The position numbers and the translations under genes are program-made. A DNA stretch of 64,000 bases, from NCBI GenBank assembly GCA_007570785.1, contig ML664199.1, positions 24,782,400 to 24,846,399 of the forward strand, read 5' to 3'. The stretch is from Antilocapra americana (taxonomy: Eukaryota; Chordata; Mammalia; Artiodactyla; Antilocapridae). Below the pieces are notes generated by a model, which did no database searches, had not been told where the DNA came from, and saw only the letters and a program-made list of their open reading frames with translations. This document shows positions 1 to 11,684 of the stretch, in pieces. Position 1 is the stretch's first letter, and every line of letters starts with the position of its first letter.

Positions 1-242
1 ATTGTATTTTGACTCTTTTTCATTTCTTCTAAGTCCTTGTTAAAGCTTACCTGCATCTTCTCAATCCTTGCCTGCAGGTTATTGAATTGCAACTCCAACT
101 TATTTTCCAGGTTTTGGATCATTTTCACTATCATTATTCGGAATTCTTTGTCAGGTAGACAAGCTATCTCTTCGTCTTTTGTTTGGTCTAGGGGATATTT
201 ATCCTGGTCCTTTACTTGTTGGGTATTTCTCTGCCTTTTCAT
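1..242 (-). CDS. L1 ORF1 protein, N-terminal fragment (off left edge)
   Basis: This is the first 80 codons of an L1 ORF1 protein, the RNA-binding chaperone that coats L1 RNA. The ATG is at 240-242 and the product begins MKRQRNTQQVKD. The frame is open to the window edge with no stop. The later residues form a heptad-rich Leu/Ile/Met pattern (MIQNLENKLELQFNNLQ), the start of the ORF1p coiled coil. The RRM-like and C-terminal domains lie outside the window, so an intact ORF1 can be neither shown nor excluded. The start lies about 82 bases downstream of the RALY insertion. Confidence 0.8.
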   Translation of the reverse strand, partial: MKRQRNTQQVKDQDKYPLDQTKDEEIACLPDKEFRIMIVKMIQNLENKLELQFNNLQARIEKMQVSFNKDLEEMKKSQNT

Positions 243-324
243 CTTGTTTATCTTGGTGTGTTGTCCCTTTATTGTGGGGTTTCCTCACTATGGGAGGGGT
301 TGGATGAGTGTTTTGTCAGAGTTT
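1..324 (-). mobile_element. L1 retrotransposon, ORF1 start plus end of 5' UTR
   Basis: This is the left half of a minus-strand L1 split by the RALY retrocopy. It holds the ORF1 start (242 leftward) and the last 82 bases of the 5' UTR. Rejoined at the 15-bp duplication, the segment continues at 1871-2955. The rest of the element lies beyond the left edge. Confidence 0.85.
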
Positions 325-339
325 CCTGGTTGGAATCTT
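325..339. repeat. Target-site duplication, left copy (RALY insertion)
   Basis: CCTGGTTGGAATCTT is identical to 1856-1870. The two copies flank the RALY retrocopy and are L1 5' UTR sequence. No mismatch has accumulated. Confidence 0.92.
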
Positions 340-376
340 TTTTTTTTTTTTTCAGAGCAAGTTGGGATCCAATCTC

Positions 377-382
377 TTTATT
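377..382 (-). terminator. Polyadenylation signal AATAAA of RALY retrocopy
   Basis: TTTATT on the plus strand reads AATAAA on the minus strand, about 25 bases before the poly(A) run at 338-352. The spacing is normal for a used signal, so the poly(A) tail was copied from a properly processed mRNA. Confidence 0.85.
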
Positions 383-719
383 GTCAAGGTACCCTCCCTG
401 TGCGCCCCACCCCCCTCCAAACCTATAGAAAAACCCCAAGCCTGGGAATGTCCTGGGGAGGGGAGGCAGAGTGTAAGGAGACTGTGCTCTGCCCTCTGGC
501 GTGGGCAGTGCCAACAGGGAGGGTACGTGAGGAAGGGATGCTGATAACTCCACCTGCAGAGAATGCGCCACTGGCTGATACACGTGAGGGAGGTGGTGCC
601 TGCGGCCAGCTCTCCTCTGGGACCCGCTGGGGGTGCTATCCAGGGGTGGGTGCCCAGCTTGAGGCCTGGTACAGTGTACGCCTTTCTCCTGCTGGTGGCC
701 ATCGCTCCTGTCAGACTGC

Positions 720-1607
<888 letters not shown>

Positions 1608-1855
1608 TTACAGGGTCAGCGCCAACTGCCTCAGGGAAGAGGGCTCACCCGCGCTGAGAGGTCTGGAGGAAGCCGCGCGGCGCTGAAGGAGGTGGTGCCG
1701 CCGCGCTAGGGGGCGGAAGGGAGGGAGCGAGGGCGGGAGGAAGAAGGCGGCCCTGGCCGCACGGTGAGGAGCAGAGCACTCGCGTGGGAGTCGCCCCCGT
1801 CGCCCCCTCGGCTTCTCTCGGCTCAGCCCGCCCTGCGCCCACGCCGCTCGCGCAC

Positions 1856-1870
1856 CCTGGTTGGAATCTT
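1856..1870. repeat. Target-site duplication, right copy (RALY insertion)
   Basis: This is the second copy of CCTGGTTGGAATCTT. It joins the capped end of the RALY cDNA (1855) to the continuing L1 5' UTR at 1871. Confidence 0.92.
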
Positions 1871-1998
1871 AAGCGGTCTGTCCTGCTTGATTTGGCGACC
1901 TCTGCTGGCCCCTTCAGTGTCTATTCAGCGCTCTGGGGTTTGCCCCGCTAGCGGTGCCTGCGCTTTTCCCGCCCCCTCTGCTCAGGCTCTCGGCTGGC

Positions 1999-2240
1999 GG
2001 CGCACTCTGATGACGCAATTGGAGGCTGTGGCTTCTCCTCTCCCCAGGCCCAGCCGCTCGGCTCTTTCTGCTTGCAGCTGGGCGTGTCTTCTCAGATGTG
2101 CAGCAGCAGACTCTTGCGGCGCACTCTGGTGACGCAGTTGGGGGGCTGCGGCTTCTCCCCTCCCCCAGCCCAGCTGCTCGGTTTTTTCAGTGTGCGGCTG
2201 GGGGCGTTTTCTCAGATATGAGAAGCGCCGAATTCTGGTG
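1999..2240 (-). repeat. Tandem monomer-like units in L1 5' UTR
   Basis: Two units of about 119 bases share GGCGCACTCTG.TGACGCA.TTGG..GGCTG.GGCTTCTCC and end in TTTTCTCAGATATG-type sequence. They start at 1999 and 2118, and a degraded third begins near 2225 (GCGCCGAATTCTGGTGGCGAC). The arrangement resembles the 5' monomer arrays of mouse and ruminant L1. Confidence 0.65.
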
Positions 2241-2929
2241 GCGACTGTCCAGAGTCCCCAGAGGTCTTGGCTAGCACCCAATCTGCCTGCGGTTTCGGGG
2301 CAGAAGCCTCGCAGGGGTGCTCTCCGTAGCCCGCAGCCTCCCTGTTCCACCCGGCTGTCTCGCACCGCAGTCCGAGTCCCCGCTCCCCTTTGTTCTGTTC
2401 GCGAGCCTGGCAGGGGTCTTCCTCGGGAAGGCTACCCAGCGGTCTATCTCCGGTTAGCACCCTCTGTTAGGACCCTCAGTCTGCCCCAGGCGTTCAATCT
2501 CAGTCCTCCCCCTAAGCGTGTGGCCTGCCCCTCCCTGAGCAGTCAGCTGGCTCGTGGGGGATGGGGCGACCGGCCGCCGCTCCGTTCTCCAAGGGGCTTA
2601 ACTATTTATTGGCTTCTAAGTCCCGACTTTTATGCTCTTTGAGGTTCGCCTCAGATCTCTCAGTTCCACCAGTGAGAATGTTTCCTGACGTTCGTAAACC
2701 TTTATCTCTTTCGAGGCTCCCCTTCTGAGATGAGTCTCAGTCCCTGCCTCTTTGCCTCTTTTTACTTTTTTTTTTCCTTTGGTCCTACCTTCTTTCGTCG
2801 GCAATGGGCTGTCTTTCCAGATGCCTGAAGACCTCTGCCAGCATTCAGATGTTGATTTATGGAGTTTGTTCGGTATTTAAATGTTCCTTTGGTGTATTTG
2901 TTGGGGAGAGTGTGGACTCCGCGTCCTAT

Positions 2930-2955
2930 TCCTCCGCCATCTTAGTCCCTCCCCC
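2930..2955 (-). promoter_or_regulatory. Candidate L1 promoter start with YY1-type AAGATGGC box
   Basis: GCCATCTT at 2937-2944 (AAGATGGC on the minus strand) sits about 10 bases inside the L1 5' end. That position matches the YY1 site that directs L1 transcription initiation in other mammals. Its use here is inferred from L1 biology, not shown. Confidence 0.5.
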
Positions 2956-2956
2956 T

Positions 2957-3411
2957 GAATGTTGCAATTTAATCTCTAGTTCCTCTTCCTTTTCTAACCC
3001 AGCTTGGACATCTAGAAGTTCTTGGCTTCTATAATGCTGAAGCCTAGCATGCAAGACTTTAAGCGTGACCTTACTAGCATGGGAGATGAGTGTGACTGTC
3101 CAATGGTTAGCACATTCTTTAGTACTACCCTTCTTGGAACTGGATGAGGATTGAACTTTTCCAGTCCTGTGGCCACTGCTGGGTCTTCCAGATTTGCTGA
3201 CATAATGAATGTAACACCTTGATGGGATCTGAATCGTTTAGGGATACTTTAGGGATCTGAATCGTTCCGCTGCAATTTCATTGTATCCACTAACTGTACT
3301 AACAGCAGTGCTTCTTAAGGCCCACTTGACTTCAAACTCTAGAACATCTGGCTCAGGGTGACTAAATTGAACTAATGAAATAATCCAGTTCATTATGGAC
3401 AGAAATGTTAT
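2957..3411 (-). mobile_element. BovB LINE fragment
   Basis: The sequence parallels the BovB copy at 24425-24860: ATGTTG.CAATTTGATCTCTGGTTCCTCT, CTAGCATG.GAGATGAG, GTGGCCACTG, and CACTTGACTT..ACTCTAGAACATCTGGCTC. It is old and diverged. It starts abruptly at the L1 5' end, so the L1 probably inserted into it and the remainder should lie left of the window. Confidence 0.75.
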
Positions 3412-4870
3412 TAAAGAGAGACAAAGAAAAATGGTTGGGAAAGGTGGACACATTTGTTACTCTATTGTCTGTATTTGACAAGAGTCTCTAAAGTGGCACT
3501 GGTGGCAGCAGAAAGACAGAACTGCACCGGTGCCCTCCCCAAGGCAGGACTTCACTGAGGCTGCCTGAAAAGTGACTGTGACTGCCCAAGCAGATGGTGA
3601 GATGCTGTGCATGTGTGCATACGAGAGACGAGAAAGGCACTTAAGATTAGTTCTAGAACTTTAAAAATACAAACCCAGCTTTGGGTTGTAGGTTTTTTTT
3701 TTTTTATTTTTTGAGACTTTAAAAGCCTAACAGAAAGCATTTCTAAAGGCCCTTTGTTCTTAATGCTGAGGTAGGAACAAACTTACAAAGTAGCAAAAAC
3801 CCAAAGCGGTGTTGAAGGAGGTGAGGTGTCTGGGCAGCTTCCCTAGGCGTTGATGTAGTCATTTGGAGTGTCCATTCATAGAAACATGTAAAGTCATCAA
3901 AGGAGCAAATTTTGGTAACAACATAGATGAGTTAAAAAGTCAAAAGCTGAATTTTGAAAATTAATCTAGAGATGTCTATTAGTTATACAAGCAGAGAGGG
4001 TATGGTAGATTGGAGTACAGATTTGGGAGTTGCTAGCATGTAGAATGCACTTAAAGATGTGAATCTGAGTGAAGTCATCTTAAGAGAGAAACTCATTATA
4101 GGAGAGGAAGGTGAGGGCATTTATCTCTGAGATGAGGAGGAACTGGCAAAGGAGACCAAGAGAGAGCATCAGTAATGGGAGGGAAGAACCAGGAGACAGT
4201 GGAGTCAAGACAAGACGGAGCTTCAAGAAGCAGGGGCCGTCAGCTGTGCCCTGTGCATAAGAAGACACATAAAAATGACCCCTGGCTTTGCAAAGGTGGG
4301 GCTAGAGGCTGGTCTGGATGAGAATTGCTTTTGCTGGCACAGTGGGGAGAACGCCTCACAGATTGGAGGTGAGAGACAATAAAAGAAGATGGAGGCAGTG
4401 ACTACACATGGACATTTTGAGAGGTGACCCAGGCAGACATTCGATTAGAGACAACAGGCTGACCACAGAAAAACTGTTCTTGTAGAAAGTGGGGAGGTTA
4501 GAAACTGGTATTTGGGGAGGTCTGTTTGGTTTGAAGACGTAAATTCTATCTGTGAAGAAACAAACGGAGAACTCTAAACAGGAATTATTCAGTATTATTG
4601 CATTTGAAAAACAAACCAGAGTGAAACAAACCACAGGGAGTAGGGTCAAGTAAAGAGTCCCAGACATGAAGATGTAGTACTCAAATCGGGATGAACAAGT
4701 CAGCTGAAATGATACCAGAAACAAGTGAAAGTGGAGACACTGAGCAAGATGACAAGGGCCAAGTGAATGTGTCCTTCCTGGATGGCATTTCAATGGATCT
4801 GCTTTTTATTTTATTTAAAAAAATTCGCAAGGATTGTTCAAGTGATATTTATTTATTTAAATTGTTATTA
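3412..4870. other. No gene seen; mostly single-copy with an old dispersed repeat
   Basis: About 3940-4290 (GAGTACAGATTTGGGAGTTGCTAGCATGTAGAATG.ACTTAAAG) resembles a common ancient mammalian dispersed repeat whose family name I cannot assign. Open frames here, such as 4356-4793 minus, show no recognisable domain. Confidence 0.4.
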
Positions 4871-4997
4871 TTATTTAAATTTTTTGGTCGAATCACATGG
4901 CATGTGGGCTCTTAGTTCCCCAGCCAGGGATTGAACCTGAGCCCCTCTGCAGTGGAAATGCCAAGTCTTTACCACTGGACCACCAGAGATGTCTCCC
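4871..4997 (-). mobile_element. CHR-type SINE (tRNA-derived)
   Basis: The segment GGCATGTGGGCTCTTAGTTCC..CAGGGATTGAACCTGAGCCCC..CTTTACCACTGGACCACCAGAGA is the antisense of the cetartiodactyl CHR SINE, whose head derives from tRNA-Glu. Confidence 0.7.
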
Positions 4998-5250
4998 AAG
5001 GGGGCTGAGTTTTAAAAATTTGGGCCAGATTTTTATTGCCAGTTTCTTTGATATTAAATAAACATGAATTAAAAAGTTAAAGGTTTTATAGTCCCTCTAA
5101 AAGGATAAGCCTATGCTTGGCTACAGAAAGCAGATGCTTATCAGATGAGACTGAAGGTTATAGGGCAAGATTCTGCCAACAAAATTTCCAGGGTACTGAT
5201 CAAAAATATGAACTTCAACTTGTGTGTTTTTCTGGACTTTGAAGCACTTT

Positions 5251-5385
5251 GGTATTGGTGGTGGTTTAGTCATTAAGTCATGTCCAACTCTTGCAACATC
5301 ACGGACTGTAGCCTGCCAGGCTCCTCTGCCCAGGGGGTTCTCTAGGCAAGAATACTGAAGTGGGTTGCTATTATTTCCTTCTCCA
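5251..5385 (-). mobile_element. BovA monomer SINE with target-site duplication
   Basis: This is a BovA unit (CATGTCCAACTCTTGCAAC..GGACTGTAGCCTGCCAGGCTCC..GAATACTGAAGTGGG). It is flanked by a perfect 12-bp duplication, TTGAAGCACTTT, at 5239-5250 and 5386-5397. Confidence 0.85.
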
Positions 5386-5435
5386 TTGAAGCACTTTTAG
5401 GAAGGGTTAATATCTTAACCTCTTACCAGGTTATC

Positions 5436-5790
5436 TTTTCTTTTTAAATTAATTTTTATTGTGGTATAATTGCTTTACAATGTTGCATTAGTTTCTGCTG
5501 TACAGCAAAGTGAATTAGCTCTATGAACACATGTATCCTCTCTTTTTTGGATTTCCTTTGCCTTAGGTCATCACTGTGCATTAGGTAGAGTTCCCTGTGC
5601 TCTACAGTGGGTTCTCATAGTTACCTGTTTTATACACAGTATCAACAATGTGTATGTGTCAATCTCAGTCTCCCAATTCATCCTACCCCACTCCCTTGGT
5701 GTCCATTCATTTGTTCTCTATGTCTATGTATCTATTTCTGCTTTGCAGATAAGATCATCTATACCAAGTGAAATCTTACTAAGAATTAGT
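5436..5790 (-). mobile_element. L1 3' end, antisense
   Basis: Antisense L1 3' UTR. TTTTTATTGTGGTATAATTGCTTTACAATG is followed by TTTCTGCTGTACAGCAAAGTGAATTAG and CTACAGTGGGTTCTCATAGTTACCTG, the usual ruminant L1 3' UTR order. It is 5'-truncated. Confidence 0.75.
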
Positions 5791-6131
5791 CTTGTTTTGG
5801 TGAGAACTTTTCCTATTAATAGCTTAAACTATCAATAATTCCCTGGAAAGAAGTTAATCTGGAAGGAACGACAGAGCAGAGCCTGAATCAGACATGTCTC
5901 AGTGGTCCTAGTTGGTCCTCCAGTGGATGGCCCCTCCTCATGGTTTGGCTGTAATGGGAAAGCAATGAAGCAAATGGTCACTAAGGGAGCTGAGTCAAAG
6001 CACAATAAAGTCTGCAGGGACTTCAGTAAAAAGTCTGGGAGAAAGAAATGTTGGTTGTTGTATACACTTTCCAGCTGGATATTCTTAGGCTTTGAAAGGA
6101 AGTTGCCAGTTAAGTTTGTGTATTATTGAAT

Positions 6132-6352
6132 TGGGCTTCCCTGGTTGCTCAGTGGTAAAGGATCTACCTGCAATACAGGAGATGCAGAAGATGCTGGTTC
6201 TATCCCTGGGTCAAGAAGATCCCCTGGAGGAGGGCATGACAACCTACTTGAGTATTCTTGCCTGGAGAACTCCATGGACAGAATAGCCTGGTGGGCTACA
6301 GTCCATGCGGTCACAAAGAGTCAAACATGACTTAGTGACTGAGCATGCACGC
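6132..6352 (+). mobile_element. Bov-tA SINE
   Basis: The tRNA-like head GGGCTTCCCTGGTTGCTCAG is followed by the BovA body (TATTCTTGCCTGGAGAACTCC, GGCTACAGTCCATG..GTCACAAAGAGTC). The flanks ATTGAATT/ATTGAGTT may be a decayed short duplication. Confidence 0.85.
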
Positions 6353-7309
6353 ATCATTGAGTTAGATGACCAGGGACTCTTCACCAAAAAGAAACAGAAG
6401 AATAATATTGTTCATTCTTTTTTGTTTTGTTTTTTAATTGTAGTGGAATTTTATCGAAGGCTTAGAAAGAAATCTTGAACCAGAAAGAGTTAGCAGGCAG
6501 CAGTTATAATACCTTTTAGAGAAAATCAAATGTCCCCTCCCTCATAAGAAGCAAATATATCTTGTTTCTGGAATGGAAAACCCCTTATTCCTATTTCGCC
6601 TACAGAGATGTTCAACCCACAGACCTTTATTCCTTTGAGCTTCTGCTTTCCATCACTATCAACACCCATCTTGACTTTTCTCTTTGACTCTTCCTGGTTT
6701 TCCATGACTATTTCCAATATTCACTTACTTTTCTGCATTCTGGTTTTACCCCAAACCTCTGTTGCTACATCACCTGATTGTACTAACTGCAAGTTATACT
6801 TCCTGCTCACATCAGGAGCTGCAAACCACACTTCTGTCCTGTTTATACTTATTTTGATCTACAGTGCAGGCAGTTTCATTACTCTTGTGTGTATGGAGTA
6901 TCTATTAAATGTCTACAGCACTTAGATTGCTCTCCTTTGTCTTGCTGAAAGCACATTTTGGGGGTAATTCCTATCTGTATGTTTCTTTCATTTTATGGGA
7001 CTCCTTCTTCATGTAGGAAAGATTAAATTTACATCAAAATGTAGGAGAAACAAACTCTTTAAGAACAGCAAAACACAAAAGCAAGACAGAATGTCTGGAT
7101 CTTACAAGAGGAGAGTCAAATATTCCTATATTTTAATATCAGCTTTTGTTTTTTTACCTACAGTTTTGAAGGGAGGGATATAGAATCTAGTTGGACACTA
7201 CTTTCCTTTACATTTCAGGATAATTCAGTCTGTTTCCTCATTGCTTACCATGTTTTCCCTGATTCCTTCATCTTCTAAAAGGATACGTTTTACAGTTTTT
7301 GTTATTTTA
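6353..7309. other. No gene or repeat recognised
   Basis: AT-rich sequence without a recognised repeat. The longest frame (6608-6925 plus) is hydrophobic but has no upstream context or known motif. Confidence 0.4.
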
Positions 7310-7341
7310 AAGGTTTTTGTTGTTGTTGTTGTTCAGTCATT
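7310..7341 (-). repeat. (GTT)n tract with BovA remnant
   Basis: GTTGTTGTTGTTGTTCAGTCATTT is the A-rich tail and first bases of a BovA-type SINE in antisense; the rest is missing. Confidence 0.5.
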
Positions 7342-7572
7342 TTTCTCTCAAGGTCACTTCCCTCTTGCTGGTTTCCTGTCCATCTCTCAGCACACGTATT
7401 CTTGCAGGGGCTTTAGATCCATATTTTTAATTCTATCCCGGCTTGTTGCTTGGACACCCAACAAGCCAGAGGTAGCATGTCCAAATAACATCATCATTTG
7501 ACACCTAACCTAATTGCATACTGATTTCCTCATATCTGTCTGTAGCCACACAGGGAGAGTAGCTGGACCAGT

Positions 7573-7586
7573 GTTGCCATGGCAAC
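7573..7586. promoter_or_regulatory. Perfect X-box palindrome (RFX-type site)
   Basis: GTTGCCATGGCAAC is a perfect 14-bp inverted repeat and equals the consensus X-box bound by RFX transcription factors. It sits in a short GC-richer stretch (7540-7630) of an otherwise AT-rich, non-repeat region. No gene is recognisable near it, so its role is unknown. Confidence 0.55.
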
Positions 7587-7589
7587 CAC

Positions 7590-8884
7590 AAAGGGGATAC
7601 ACAACACCAAAAGCAGGGCTCGCCTCCAGCCATCAGAAGCAGTTATTGGTCTGCAAGAAGGGTCTTAGATAACATAATCCTATGGAAGGTACTGGGAGAC
7701 TCCTGACCTAGAAGATTAACTATGTAAATTCTAACTTAATTTCCAATGTACTGGTCTCCTGAAATGACCGAAGGTGACATTCTTGATGTGAAGGTTCATT
7801 TCTTTCCAGGGATCCTCCTTGTAAACAAGAAAATAGATGACATCTAAGCATTTGTGAACCTTTAACTGTTATCTGCAGATGTCTACAAGGAGGAATCAAA
7901 TCCTAAGAGCAAAGTGTCAAATGCAAACAATGGAAAAAACCCTACAGAAACAAAACTAACAGAGTGGAAAAGAAAAACCCTGAAATATATAATCTTCATC
8001 GAGAAGTAAGATGGAATCCTTTAAAAAATAAACCAAGGAGGAGGAGGAGCAGGAGGTGAGGGCAGAGAGAAGGACAAGAAGAAACAGAACAGAAATAGTT
8101 GATATGGAAAAAGAAAACCTCTCAAGTGTTCTTAGAGCTCTAAAATGTAGTTGTGGGAACAAAAGATTAAGGATTAAGAGAGTGGATATTTAAAGGTCTT
8201 GGTGAGAAATTAATTAGTAAGGAGGAAACTTGCGTGAAGGAAAGGAAAGATGAGTATTGAAAGAGGAGTACTGAAATATGGACAATAAATTTATAAATTC
8301 AAAATCCACCTCTAGGAGTTCTAAAAGGAAGTGAAAGGCATGTAAATGGCAAAATCATCACAGAACTTATAAAAAAATAAAATAAAACCTCATAGTGCAA
8401 AGGAATGATAGGATCCACAGGGTTCAGAGCAGATTAACGACATTCACGTCCTTTGTAGAGTCAGATGGTGGGATTATAAAACATAAAATAGTTGCTAAGA
8501 AAGCATTTCTAAGTACTTAGAAGCTTAATGTAAAGATAATTGTCATCTGGAACTAAAATTACATTCAGTTTTAAGAAAACACAGGAGGTGGTTAAGTTGG
8601 AAGGAAAAGTAAAAGCATGTCAAAAATAGTGTCTTTCAGTGTTAAGAGACACAGAGGAATATGGAACCAAAACATATTTTGCAAAAAGCTCCTGAAAATA
8701 ATAAACTAAAGGAAAATAACTCAATAGAAGAAAAAATAGGCAAATGGTATAAACTTGCAATTCACAGAAGTCTAATGGCCAACAAGTAACTAAAGAAATA
8801 AAAATAATACAGAAAATGATGAAACAGTATACCTTATTCTCCAGATTTTCAAAAATTAAAATTATATTGCTTAAAGTATAGTAA
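7590..8884. other. No gene or repeat recognised
   Basis: A-rich single-copy-like sequence. The few short open frames lack domains. Confidence 0.4.
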
Positions 8885-8891
8885 ATGCTTT

Positions 8892-10032
8892 GGTCAGTCA
8901 GTTCAGTTGCTCAGTCTTCTCTGACTCTTTGCGACCCCATGGACTGTAGCATGACAGGCTTCCCTGTCCATCACCAACTCCTGGAGCTTGCTCAAACTCA
9001 TGTCCATCAAGTCGGTGATGCCATCCAACCATCTCATTCTCTGTTGTCCCCTTCTCCTGCCTTCAGTCTTTCCCAGCAACAAGGTCTTTTTCATTGAATC
9101 AGTTCTTCACATCAGATGGTCAAAGTATTGGAGTTTCAGCTTTAGCATCAGTCCTTGCAATAAATATTAAGGACTGATTCCCTTTAGAATTGACTGGTTT
9201 GATCTCCTTGCAGTCCAAGGGACTTTGAAGAGTCTTTTCTAATACCACTGTTCAAAAGCATCAATTCTTTGGCCCTCAGCTTTCTTTATGGTCCAACTCT
9301 CACATCCACACATAGCTTTGGAAAAACCATAGCTTTGACTATATGGACATTTGTGGTTAAAGTAATACCTCTGTTTTTTGATAGGTTGTCTAGCTTGGTC
9401 ATAGCTTTTCTTCCAAGGAGCAAATGTCTTTTAATTTCATGGCTGCAGTCACCATCTGCAGTGATTTTGGAGCCTAAGAAAATAAAGTTTGTCACTGTTT
9501 CAACTGTTTCCCCACCTATTTGCTATGAAGTGATGAGACAGGATGCCATTATCTTAGTTTTTTGAATGTTGAGTTTTAAGCCAGTTTTTTTACTTTGCTC
9601 TTTCACTTTCATCAAGAGGGTCTTCAGTTCCTGTTTGCTTTCTGCCATAAGGGTGGTGTCATATGCATATTTGAGGTTACTGATATTTTTCCAAGCAATC
9701 TTGATTCCCGATTTTGTTTCATCCAGACCGGCATTTTGCATGATGTACTCTGTGTATAAGTTAAATAAGCAAGGTGACAATATATAAAGGCATATTCCTT
9801 TCTTGATTTGGAATCAGTCTGTTGTTCCATGTCCAGTTCTAACTGCCGCTTCTTGACCTGCATACAGATTTCTCTGGAGGCAGGTAAGGTGATTCGGTAT
9901 TCCTACCTCTTCAAGACTTTTCCACAGTTTGTTGTGATCCACACAGTCAAAGGCTTTAGTGTAGTCAATGAAGCAGAAGTAGATATTTTTTTGGAGTTCT
10001 CTTGCTTTTTCTACAATCCAGTAGATGTTATT
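8892..10032 (-). mobile_element. BovB LINE, 3' half with reverse transcriptase remnant
   Basis: This antisense BovB runs from the 3' end (CAGTCAGTTCAGTTGCTCAG near 8895) through the reverse transcriptase region. Frames at 9523-9780 and 9814-10095 carry FCFIDYTKAFDCVDH (RT domain A) and the catalytic box, here YAYD at 9658-9669 instead of YADD. The box change and frame breaks make it inactive. BovB mobilises Bov-type SINEs in ruminants. The 5' part is missing. Confidence 0.9.
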
Positions 10033-10035
10033 GTT

Positions 10036-10105
10036 TAGTCGCCCAGTGATGTTCAACCTTGTTTGTGATCCTGTGGATTGGTTTTTTCCAGGCAAGAAAA
10101 GCTAA
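10036..10105 (-). mobile_element. BovA SINE remnant
   Basis: TTTAGTCGCCCAGTGATGTTCAACC..GTGATCCTGTGGATTG..CCAGGCAAGAAAAG is a degraded BovA unit with an internal deletion, abutting the truncated BovB. Confidence 0.5.
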
Positions 10106-10650
10106 ATTAAATTTTGTTTGTATGACTGAGCTGGTGTTGCATGCTCAGGGAGTTTCCAAGGCTGGTTTTCATTTGTTTTTTATTTTAATACATGCAATCA
10201 AGCATTCTTGAATACTATCTATCTAGGTAGCAAGCTTCAGAGGCTTCAGAATCTTGTCTTAAATTGTTGACTTGCTTAGATCCATATAATTGGAATAAAC
10301 TATCTCAAAACAAATACAGCAAAGGGTAATCATTGCCTCTGTCACTGACTGAACCTAAGGTTAAGGGTTGAAAAAAGTTTGAGAAATATTAGACTCCAGT
10401 GTTCCAGAGATGCCTACAATAAATAAATTTTGACCATAAAACTGCAGATTCAACAATTGTATCTAATGTTTTAAATCTTCAAATTAAACATGAGGATTCA
10501 AGAAAGAGAAGTTAAAATTCCCAGAGATTCATAATATTAAAAGTGACTCTTTATTTTTCATAACTCTTTATTTTTGTATTTTAATATTACAAGTGACTGT
10601 GATACTAAGCAGGACATTGTATCACTTGGCAGAATTTCATTGAATGTGTT
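10106..10650. other. No gene or repeat recognised
   Basis: AT-rich spacer without a recognised element. Confidence 0.4.
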
Positions 10651-10663
10651 AGAGGTTTTCTTT

Positions 10664-10881
10664 GAAAGAAAGTGGAAGTGAAGTTGCTCAGTCGTGTCCA
10701 ACTCTTTGCGACACCATGGACTGTAGCCTACAAGGCTCCTTCGTCCATGGGATTTTCCAGGCAAGAATACTGAAGTGGGTTGCCATTTCCTTCTCCAGGG
10801 GATCTTCCCCACCCAGGGATTGAAACCAGGTCTCCCACATTGTAGGCAGACACTTTACTGTCTGAGCCACCAGCGAAGTCC
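10664..10881 (-). mobile_element. Bov-tA SINE with 13-bp duplication
   Basis: A complete antisense Bov-tA. The BovA body (GTTGCTCAGTCGTGTCCAAC) comes first and the tRNA-like head (GTCTGAGCCACCAGCGAAGTC) last. A perfect 13-bp duplication, AGAGGTTTTCTTT, lies at 10651-10663 and 10882-10894. Confidence 0.93.
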
Positions 10882-10894
10882 AGAGGTTTTCTTT

Positions 10895-11594
10895 AAAAAA
10901 TTAGAATGATATATAATATAATAAATGAATGGTTTATTATAAACAAATATATTTTGATGTATTTAAAAATACTAAAAGCTAGAAATATTTAAAATCTCCA
11001 TATAGTAAAAATATTTGGAAATATAGACATGAGCTGTACTTGAGAGAGACATTCCTTTGCAACAAAAGCAGTAATAGCAGAGAATATTGATACCAAAGAC
11101 AATTTCTAAAAATGTAAGATAATACTAATAAAACTGGTTAATATTGGGAGATTTCATTACCTTAAGCATAAAGGATTTATTGCCTTCTCTTATAATTCTG
11201 ACCTATGTTTCCTGACAAACATTCCCTATATGGAGAAGGTCCCATTTTGTGTTGAAGTTGATCTCGTTGTTCAATGTATCCCAGAGTATCTTCACTTTGG
11301 GCTTTACTGTCTTGCTCTAACACTGGGTTTTTGGTTGAAATCACTCTCACTTTTTGATTCAGATTTCAGATCAGTCTCTAACTCCATGTCACAATATTTC
11401 ACAACATTATAATCTTTTTCCCCCCATCTTTTCTGTTGAATTATTTACAGAGAACTATACCCTATACCTAACAAGGTTAACAGCACTCCACAGAATCTCC
11501 TAATGAAGTTGCCAAATTAAATACCCTCCTTCTTGCTTCCAAAGTTTGCTATCTGTTGGAACATTCCTCATAAGAGTTGTACAAAGTGTTTTGT
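10895..11594. other. No gene or repeat recognised
   Basis: AT-rich sequence; the 60-codon frame at 11230-11412 has no recognisable homology. Confidence 0.4.
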
Positions 11595-11684
11595 TGCTAT
11601 GGTTCAGCTGGACTCTGGACGCCATGAACTGCAGCACACCAGGCTTCCCTGTCCTTCACTCTCCTCCAGAGTTTGCTCAAAAGT
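11595..11684 (-). mobile_element. Short BovB 3'-end fragment
   Basis: ATGGTTCAGCTGGACTCTGGACGCCATGAACTGCAGCACACCAGGCTTCCC..CCAGAGTTTGCTCAAA is the antisense of the last 90 bases or so of BovB, strongly decayed. Confidence 0.65.

Larger units (their letters stand above)
1871..2955 (-). mobile_element. L1 5' UTR (right half, reaching the 5' end)
   Basis: GC-rich L1 5' UTR on the minus strand. Its 5' terminus at about 2955 reads GGGGAGGGACTAAGATGGCG on the minus strand, the typical start of ruminant L1, where YY1 commonly binds an AAGATGGC box. Internally there are tandem, diverged units: GGCGCACTCTGATGACGCA at 1999, a second at 2118, and a weaker third near 2225. L1 5' UTRs carry an internal RNA polymerase II promoter. 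Here that promoter would read leftward into the RALY retrocopy and then into ORF1. Confidence 0.8.

Noticed and set aside
1890..1920. CTCF-like core CCTCTGCTGG in the L1 5' UTR
   Set aside because: Only the core matches by eye; flanking positions are unconvincing without a matrix score.
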